Shown one piece after another: positions 59,079-64,000 of a DNA stretch of 64,000 nucleotides. This DNA is from JADMJV01 sp964649085 (GTDB lineage: Bacteria > Vulcanimicrobiota > Xenobia > Xenobiales > JADMJV01). The translations under genes and the position numbers were made by a program. The stretch lies in assembly GCA_964649085.1 (NCBI GenBank), contig CAZYPN010000011.1, forward strand, positions 1 to 64,000, read 5' to 3'. The notes below the pieces were generated by a model. The model saw only the letters and a program-made list of their open reading frames with translations, was not told where the DNA came from and made no database searches. Numbering within the stretch: position 1 is the stretch's first letter; every line of letters starts with the position of its first letter.

Positions 59079-59864
59079 ATGGGTTCTCGTCCGCTGGGTC
59101 AACATTTCCTGACCGATCCTTTGATTATCGAGCGCATTCTGGCGGAGGCCAGCGTGGGCCCCGGTCAGAACATCTTGGAAATCGGTCCAGGACGAGGGGC
59201 CCTGACCTATCCATTGTTGATCAGTGGCTGTCGAGTAACCTGTGTCGAAGTGGATCCCAAGCTGGCTCAAAAATTCAAACCGTCCGACCAGCTGGTCGTG
59301 GTTCAGGAAGATTTCTTGCAGGTCGATCTGGCCTCGATGCTGGGCCCGCCCGACCGCAGCTGGAAAGTGGTGGCCAATCTTCCCTACTATGTGACCACCC
59401 CGATTTTGGAGAAGTTGCTGTCCCAGGCCGGCCCCTGGGTCAGCGACATGTGGTTGATGATGCAGCACGAGGTGGCCGAGCGCATTGTGACGCCAGGTCA
59501 GCGCACCTCGGGCTCGCTTACCCATTTCGTGCGCTACCACGCCCGGGCCGACTATCGCTTGCGAGTGCCGCCTTCGGCTTTCGCGCCCCCGCCCGAAGTG
59601 GACTCGGCGGTGGTGCACTTCGCCTTTTTGCCCCCGCCCGACGACTGTGTGCCCAAGCGCTTCTTTGCACTGGTTCGAGGGGCTTTCGCCCAGCGGCGGA
59701 AAATGCTGCGCAGCTCGCTGAAGGCGTTTCTGCGCCCCGAGCATTTTGAGGCCGCAGGAATCGACCCTCAACGTCGTCCCGAAACCCTGCAATTCGAGGA
59801 CTTCCTGGCGCTGGAGAAGGCCAGCCGCCCCGAGAACTCGAAATCGCCCGCATGCAGCACCTGA
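59079..59864 (+). CDS. rsmA: 16S rRNA dimethyladenosine transferase
   Basis: The 261-residue enzyme dimethylates two adenosines near the 3' end of 16S rRNA. LGQHFLTD, ILEIGPGRGALT (about 32-43) and the catalytic NLPYYVTT (about 102-109) are all as in RsmA/KsgA. The length is usual. The gene starts 136 bp after the divergent LCP gene and overlaps the next gene by 13 bp. Confidence 0.96.
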   Translation: MGSRPLGQHFLTDPLIIERILAEASVGPGQNILEIGPGRGALTYPLLISGCRVTCVEVDPKLAQKFKPSDQLVVVQEDFLQVDLASMLGPPDRSWKVVANLPYYVTTPILEKLLSQAGPWVSDMWLMMQHEVAERIVTPGQRTSGSLTHFVRYHARADYRLRVPPSAFAPPPEVDSAVVHFAFLPPPDDCVPKRFFALVRGAFAQRRKMLRSSLKAFLRPEHFEAAGIDPQRRPETLQFEDFLALEKASRPENSKSPACST

Positions 59865-60166
59865 TCGAGGAAGTACAGCAAATCGGCGAGAGCCTCTCGC
59901 AGCATTCCGAGTTCGACCTGGCGAGCGTCTTCCGCCGGATCGAGGTTGGGGCAGTCAAGAAAGGTCACCTGCTCGAGCTGGGCGGCAAGGGTCAGATCAT
60001 TGTGAATACCCAACACCCTCTGGCCAAGAAGCTCGGGGACGGTCGGCCTGGACGCGCTCATATGGTGGTCAGTTCTATTCTGTGTATCGTCAATCGCGCC
60101 GAAAGCAGCTTTACCGACGAGCAACAGCGGGTGCTTCATCGCCAACTTACTCTGATGATGGTCTGA
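59852..60166 (+). CDS. Hypothetical protein of 104 residues
   Basis: I do not recognise this protein. It has a helical start (HLIEEVQQIGESLSQ), a central beta-turn region (GHLLELGGKGQIIVN, HPLAKKLGDGRPG) and a C-terminal helix (SFTDEQQRVLHRQLTL). There is no membrane segment or signal. It overlaps rsmA by 13 bp, which suggests joint translation, and it converges on a methyltransferase gene by 20 bp. Confidence 0.65.
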   Translation: MQHLIEEVQQIGESLSQHSEFDLASVFRRIEVGAVKKGHLLELGGKGQIIVNTQHPLAKKLGDGRPGRAHMVVSSILCIVNRAESSFTDEQQRVLHRQLTLMMV

Positions 60167-60869
60167 GCGGGCTGGGGCGGAAGGCCTTGACAATCTGCAG
60201 TTGAGAATAGGGTGGGGGAAAGTGCCCCGGGTGCACCTCGGGCTCCAGCCCCGCGGCCTTCATCACCTGCAGCGCCCCGGGCAAAGTGCAACTCAGATAG
60301 TACATCACGAAGCGGGGTCGCCACACCAGGTTGCGCACGCGCATGGCGGTATCGAAGGCCAGCGCGGCCAGATACACCAGCGGTCGGCCCCGCAGCGAAG
60401 AGAGCACGGTGAGAAAGCAGCCGCCAGGGCGCAACGCCCGGGCTACCTGGCGAAAGAATTCGGCCTGCTTCTCGGGGGCAATGTGGCCCAGAACGCCCAC
60501 CGAGGTGATCAGGTCAAAGTGGTTCTCCCAATGGGTTTTCAGGAAATCTCCATGCCACAACTCGGGTTCGGGTCCCAGGTTGTGGCGGGCCCGCGCCAGC
60601 ATGTTGCGGCTCAGGTCCAGGCCCACCCGCTGCTGAACTCGCCCCTGAAATTGCTCCAGCACGGCTCCTGTTCCACAACCCACGTCCAGGGCCCGCTGGC
60701 ACTCGGGGATTTGAGCCCGCAGCGCCTGAACGATGGGACCGGGCGTGCGGAACACGCTGGCGTCGAACTTTCCCGCCAGCCGATCGTAGCCTCCTTCAAT
60801 CGAACACAGCGACTGTATCAGTAGCTCGCCCACCGTGGGGCCTCCGGGAGATTGAAACCAACCCAACAT
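60147..60869 (-). CDS. Class I SAM-dependent methyltransferase
   Basis: The 240-residue protein has RALDVGCGTGAVLEQF (about 58-73) for SAM binding, VGLDLSRNML and the later VLGHIAPEKQAEFFRQVARALRPGG, typical of UbiE- or Tam-like methyltransferases. The substrate is unknown. It is the last gene of the minus-strand unit that starts with the glucosaminidase gene and is 34 bp after the metallophosphoesterase. It overlaps the convergent 104-residue gene by 20 bp. Confidence 0.88.
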   Translation of the reverse strand: MLGWFQSPGGPTVGELLIQSLCSIEGGYDRLAGKFDASVFRTPGPIVQALRAQIPECQRALDVGCGTGAVLEQFQGRVQQRVGLDLSRNMLARARHNLGPEPELWHGDFLKTHWENHFDLITSVGVLGHIAPEKQAEFFRQVARALRPGGCFLTVLSSLRGRPLVYLAALAFDTAMRVRNLVWRPRFVMYYLSCTLPGALQVMKAAGLEPEVHPGHFPPPYSQLQIVKAFRPSPLRPSSE

Positions 60870-60903
60870 ATGGCCGACTTCGCCCGAGGCCGGTTGGCTC
60901 CCC

Positions 60904-61590
60904 TCAGGCCGGGCTGAGCTCCAGCAGCAGCACGTCCCGAGGACAGTTGATCCGGACAGGCAGGGTGTCGTTGACCCCCCGGCTCACATAAAGGTCGGTG
61001 CCACCCACCCGGAAGTGCGGCCCGTGGTAACCGAAGAACCAGGCCCCCGGGTAGTCGAAGCCCCGGTGTTGCCAGGCGATCCACTGGCAGCCGTGGAGAT
61101 GGCCGGCCAGCATCAGGGCAAAGTTCTGGCGGGCCACCTGCTGCACCCGATGAGGCTCGTGCCCCACAAATATGGCCGAAGGAGTAGCCGGTTGCTGCGG
61201 GCAGCCGCACAAAACAAGTCCGCTTTCGTGCCGCCAGGGCTGCTGGTCGATCCAGGCGGTCAGCGGCAGTTCGGCACGCAGGCGCTTCAGTCCGCACAGC
61301 CGGTCGTGATTGCCCGGCACGGCCAGCACCGGCAACCATTGCGACCAGCGGCGTAGGGCGGCCTGGAAGGGCCCCAGCCCCCAGGGTACATCCACCAGGT
61401 CGCCGCCCAGTAGCAACAGGTCGGGACGAAGTCTGTGCAACACCTGCTCGAGCTGCTGCAACACGGGCCGATTCCAAAAGGCAAAGTGCAGGTCGCTCAC
61501 ATAGAGCGCCCGCACTTTGCCGTTCAGAGCCAGGCGATGATAGATCGGGCGCACCTCGATGGGGCCCGACCACAGGACGTCAAGTTGCAA
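60904..61590 (-). CDS. Calcineurin-like metallophosphoesterase
   Basis: The 228-residue enzyme has the metal-site motifs SDLHFAF, GGDLVDV, GNHDRL and AGHLHG in order, the calcineurin-like fold. The class includes nucleases, pyrophosphatases and lipid phosphatases such as LpxH; the sequence does not decide. The start is TTG at 61590, nine bases after the stop of the glucosaminidase gene. No clear signal or membrane helix. Confidence 0.88.
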   Translation of the reverse strand: MQLDVLWSGPIEVRPIYHRLALNGKVRALYVSDLHFAFWNRPVLQQLEQVLHRLRPDLLLLGGDLVDVPWGLGPFQAALRRWSQWLPVLAVPGNHDRLCGLKRLRAELPLTAWIDQQPWRHESGLVLCGCPQQPATPSAIFVGHEPHRVQQVARQNFALMLAGHLHGCQWIAWQHRGFDYPGAWFFGYHGPHFRVGGTDLYVSRGVNDTLPVRINCPRDVLLLELSPA

Positions 61591-61599
61591 CCTGTGGAC

Positions 61600-62559
61600 T
61601 TATTTGACGGCCTGACTCGGGTCGCCCCCAAACATGCGGAAGTTGTTGCTGATGTTGGGAATCCAGTGGCGATTCAGGCCCCGGGGGTCGTTGGCCGCAC
61701 CCACCGGAGCATAGACCTTGCCGATCTGGGCAATGGTGCTTTTGCCTTTGTAGTAGCCATTGGGCTTGGCCAGCGTGCGGGCCATCACATCGATCGACTG
61801 GCCCACCGACTCAAAGCGCTTGGGTCCGCCCTTGCCACTGATGCCCATGGCGTTGTTCTTGTTGCGGAAGGCCGAGGACTTGCCGCCGCCGGTTTCCTGC
61901 ATCGAAATGGCTGCCAGGAAGCGCGGGTCCACTCCGTATTTCTTGCCGGCATCGATAAAGGCCTGAGCGTGCTCGCGCAGCTTGGGCGGCAGCTTTTCGG
62001 CCCACTTGGTGTCTTCGGTGCCGCCCACTTTCTTGGCTCCCGGAGCTTCACCAGACCCAGCAGGAGCGGCCTGTCCCCCAGGCTGTTGCCCGGGTGCCTG
62101 GCCGCCGGGTGCGTCCGCCTTGGGTTGGGCGGCCCCTCCGTTCAGGGCTGACATCGTGTCTTTGCCGGCAACTCCGTCGACGTCCAGACTGTTGGAGCCC
62201 TGGAACTTGCGCACGGCGTCGAGAGTCTTGGGACCGAACTTACCGTCCACGTCCAGCTGGGCGCCCTTGGCATTGAGGGCTTCCTGCAGCTTTTTCACTT
62301 CGGGGCCCTGGGCTCCCTGACGCAGGTTGCCAACCGGCGCGCTCGAGGCCGACGGCTGCGCCCAGGCGCCGAAGTTGACGGGATTGTTGCCCTGGGGCTT
62401 GGAGGCCTCGCGGGAGATGCTGGTGCGGTCGCTGCCTCGCGTCGAGGACGAGCGCTGAGTTCTTTGGGTTCGACTGCTGCTCGAGGTGCGGGTGCTGCTC
62501 GAGGTGCGGCTACTGCGCTGACTGGAAGAACTGGAAGAGGTCCTGTTAATGGTGCTCAC
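61600..62559 (-). CDS. Peptidoglycan-binding and glucosaminidase-like protein with a Ser/Thr/Arg-rich head
   Basis: The 319-residue protein has a strongly Ser/Thr/Arg-rich head (about 5-60), a PG_binding_1 domain (about 80-140; GPEVKKLQEALNAKGAQL, GKFGPKTLDAVRKF), a Pro/Gly/Ala linker, and a glucosaminidase/FlgJ-like domain (about 195-315; HAQAFIDAGKKYGVDPRFLAAISMQETG with the Glu expected for catalysis). No signal peptide is seen. AAAGGTGA precedes GTG at 62559, preferred over ATG 62589. It leads a minus-strand unit with the metallophosphoesterase and methyltransferase genes. Confidence 0.85.
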   Translation of the reverse strand: MSTINRTSSSSSSQRSSRTSSSTRTSSSSRTQRTQRSSSTRGSDRTSISREASKPQGNNPVNFGAWAQPSASSAPVGNLRQGAQGPEVKKLQEALNAKGAQLDVDGKFGPKTLDAVRKFQGSNSLDVDGVAGKDTMSALNGGAAQPKADAPGGQAPGQQPGGQAAPAGSGEAPGAKKVGGTEDTKWAEKLPPKLREHAQAFIDAGKKYGVDPRFLAAISMQETGGGKSSAFRNKNNAMGISGKGGPKRFESVGQSIDVMARTLAKPNGYYKGKSTIAQIGKVYAPVGAANDPRGLNRHWIPNISNNFRMFGGDPSQAVK

Positions 62560-62703
62560 GTGGCTCACCTTTCGGTTTTTTTTCAGCATACGTCTCCGGC
62601 CGCCGGGTTGGGGGGGCGGCAGACAACAGTTTTGTGAATGCGGTTAACAAATTGTTACAGTCTGGCGGAGTTGGGTTAATGCTCCGAGAAGCAGTCCAGC
62701 GTC

Positions 62704-63738
62704 ATGTTGCAGCTGCGAGGCGATATCCACGAGGGTGGGGGGCAAATCTTGCGCACCTCGCTGGCGCTGGCGGCGGCCACCGGTCAGCCTTTTCGCCTGA
62801 CCCGCATTCGTGCCGGCAGATCGCGACCGGGTTTGCAGGCTCAGCATCTGGCTGCGGGTCGCCTGGCTCAGCAACTTTGTGCGGCCCGTGTAGAGGGCGA
62901 CCGGCAGGGAAGCGGCGAGCTGGTTTTTGAGCCGGGGCCGCTGGCTGCCGGCCCTTTTCATGTAGACATCGGCACGGCCGGCTCCATGACGTTACTGCTG
63001 CAGGCCTGTTTCTGGGCGCTGGCGACGCGGCCCCAGCCTTCGGAAGTCCGCCTGAGCGGGGGCAGCGACGTGGCCTGGTCTCCGCCCTTTGACTACCTTG
63101 ACCAGGTAACGCTGCCGCTCTACCGTCGCCTGGCCCAAGTGCGCACCCTCGAGCTTCGGCGCGGGTTTTTTCCGCGCGGGGGCGGTCGCTGGCACTTTCG
63201 GGTAGAACCCCACTCGGGCCAGACTCCTCTGGAAGCCAGCCACCCCCAGCGCTGGGGTCCGGTGCAGGGTCGGCTTGTGTTTTCCCGAGGGTTGGCCGGG
63301 CGGGGGTTCCTGCAGCGGGCCCAGCGAGCACGCGACGAGGTGGCCTGGACGGCCGAGGCCGCGGATTCGGCCAGCGAAGGCACCTGCCTCGTCTTATGGT
63401 GCGCCTCGGAACAGATTCCCGACCTTCGGCTGGGGGCCTCGGCGCTCAGTGAGAAGGGGAAGAGCCTGGAAGCGATGATCGAAGAGGCCTGGCAGTCCCT
63501 CCAGCAGCGACGCGAGGCTGAGGCCCCGCTGGAGGAACATCTTACCGATCAGGTGCTGCCCTTGCTGGCCTTGCTGGGGGGCACCATCAAAACCCAGCAG
63601 GTCACGCCTCATACCCGGGCCAATCTGGAGGTTATCGAGGCCTTCTTGGGGCCTGTGCTGCAGTTGCAGGGCTCGATGATCAAGGCTGACCCACCAGCAG
63701 GGCGCGCAGGCGTTGTTCGGGGTCGAGCTCCAGGGTGA
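62704..63738 (+). CDS. rtcA: RNA 3'-terminal phosphate cyclase
   Basis: The 344-residue enzyme turns a 3'-phosphate RNA end into a 2',3'-cyclic phosphate with ATP. GDIHEGGGQILRTSLALA (about 5-22), IGTAGSMTLLLQA (about 90), and the catalytic His near 304 in TPHTRANLEVIE are conserved. No RtcB or RtcR partner is visible. An intergenic region of 144 bp separates it from the divergent glucosaminidase gene. The last 20 residues are not conserved in character. Confidence 0.9.
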   Translation: MLQLRGDIHEGGGQILRTSLALAAATGQPFRLTRIRAGRSRPGLQAQHLAAGRLAQQLCAARVEGDRQGSGELVFEPGPLAAGPFHVDIGTAGSMTLLLQACFWALATRPQPSEVRLSGGSDVAWSPPFDYLDQVTLPLYRRLAQVRTLELRRGFFPRGGGRWHFRVEPHSGQTPLEASHPQRWGPVQGRLVFSRGLAGRGFLQRAQRARDEVAWTAEAADSASEGTCLVLWCASEQIPDLRLGASALSEKGKSLEAMIEEAWQSLQQRREAEAPLEEHLTDQVLPLLALLGGTIKTQQVTPHTRANLEVIEAFLGPVLQLQGSMIKADPPAGRAGVVRGRAPG

Positions 63739-63787
63739 AGCCACGGCACCAGGGGGGGCTGGCTGCATCCCTGCGCCGTGACAGAAC

Positions 63788-64000
63788 TCACGCCTGCAGG
63801 CGTCGCTGGCATTCCTTGACCCTTTCGGAAATGCCAAAGCGACGCTCAAACTGGTCGATCAGCCACTGCTCGGGTTGAGGTTCTTTGCCCGGAAGGCACG
63901 AGTCGATCAGGGTAAATAGCAGGAAGAGCTCCGGGTCGAGAACCTGGTCGTGAAGTTGGGACAGCATCTCCGCCAGGTCGTCATTCCAGCGGAAGTAGGT
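63788..64000 (-). CDS. Partial CDS at the window edge (C-terminal 70 residues)
   Basis: The minus-strand frame is open from the window end to TGA at 63788-63790. The visible part has a helical, acidic composition (WNDDLAEMLSQLHDQVLDPE, then LIDQFERRFGISERV). I do not recognise the protein. After the stop the same frame remains open for about 36 codons and looks protein-like (FTLELDPEQRLRALLVG), so the gene may be broken or annotated short. Confidence 0.55.
   Translation of the reverse strand, partial: TYFRWNDDLAEMLSQLHDQVLDPELFLLFTLIDSCLPGKEPQPEQWLIDQFERRFGISERVKECQRRLQA

Noticed and set aside
63788..63790. TGA as selenocysteine codon
   Set aside because: The neighbouring selenium genes are for a labile cofactor, not Sec insertion, and no SECIS-like stem was seen directly downstream.

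Overview
This GC-rich 64 kb window is a chromosomal segment from a diderm bacterium. Evidence for two membranes is indirect but consistent: lipobox lipoproteins, a GspC-like protein, an HlyD/MacA-type adaptor, PspA, and many type IV pilus or type II secretion pseudopilins, alongside a LytR-CpsA-Psr protein and peptidoglycan amidases. The mixture (translin-family protein, RtcA, RNB-domain protein, ATP/ADP-translocase-like carrier, unusual pseudopilins) matches no model phylum. A deep-branching diderm lineage (Armatimonadota, Eremiobacterota or Xenobia-like) is my guess only. I see no tRNA, rRNA, CRISPR array, prophage or transposase.

Layout. 1-4.0 kb: macro-domain, CBS, Usp and RRM small proteins, then a GspF/PilC-like membrane protein. 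4.0-20.7 kb: a minus-strand run with only short gaps, read from 20.7 kb down: purine/uracil-type permease, CDP-alcohol phosphatidyltransferase, HugZ-like protein, PEP carboxylase, oligoendopeptidase F, a 1588-residue SF1 helicase with a nuclease-like domain and a proline-rich tail, four pseudopilins (one carrying a TolB-like propeller), and a membrane protein with the N-domain of GspF. 20.9-25.4 kb: amidase, RNB exoribonuclease-like protein, methyltransferase. 25.5-31.5 kb: MacA/MacB-like exporter, nucleotide-translocase-like carrier, transglutaminase-like protein. 31.6-39.1 kb: AI-2E-type permease, upp, a second pseudopilin operon, and an SDR epimerase. 39.1-43.2 kb: histidine kinase, response regulator and PspA in one overlapping operon, divergent from a TerB-like gene, then a GspC/PDZ protein. 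43.3-48.0 kb: two tandem paralogous lipoproteins, a Gly/Met-rich protein, and a VapBC toxin-antitoxin pair. 48-56.6 kb: M16-like protein without its zinc motif, gamma-glutamyltransferase-like protein, a selenium-dependent molybdenum hydroxylase maturation group (MocA-YqeB fusion, YqeC, zinc-ribbon protein), FAD oxidoreductase, translin. 56.5-64 kb: methyltransferases, LCP protein, RsmA, metallophosphoesterase, a secretable-looking glucosaminidase, RtcA and a partial gene.

Genes are packed tightly. Many neighbours share 1-4 nt stop/start overlaps (ATGA, GTGA, TTGA, CTGA), which points to translational coupling, and GTG/TTG starts are common. Envelope biology dominates: secretion and pseudopilin parts lie in at least four separated places, with a PspA-linked two-component operon and several cell-wall enzymes. 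The best candidates for undescribed biology are the helicase/degenerate-nuclease/proline-tail protein, the split GspF and propeller-tipped pseudopilin, the tandem lipoproteins with a repeated leader, and the PspA two-component operon.
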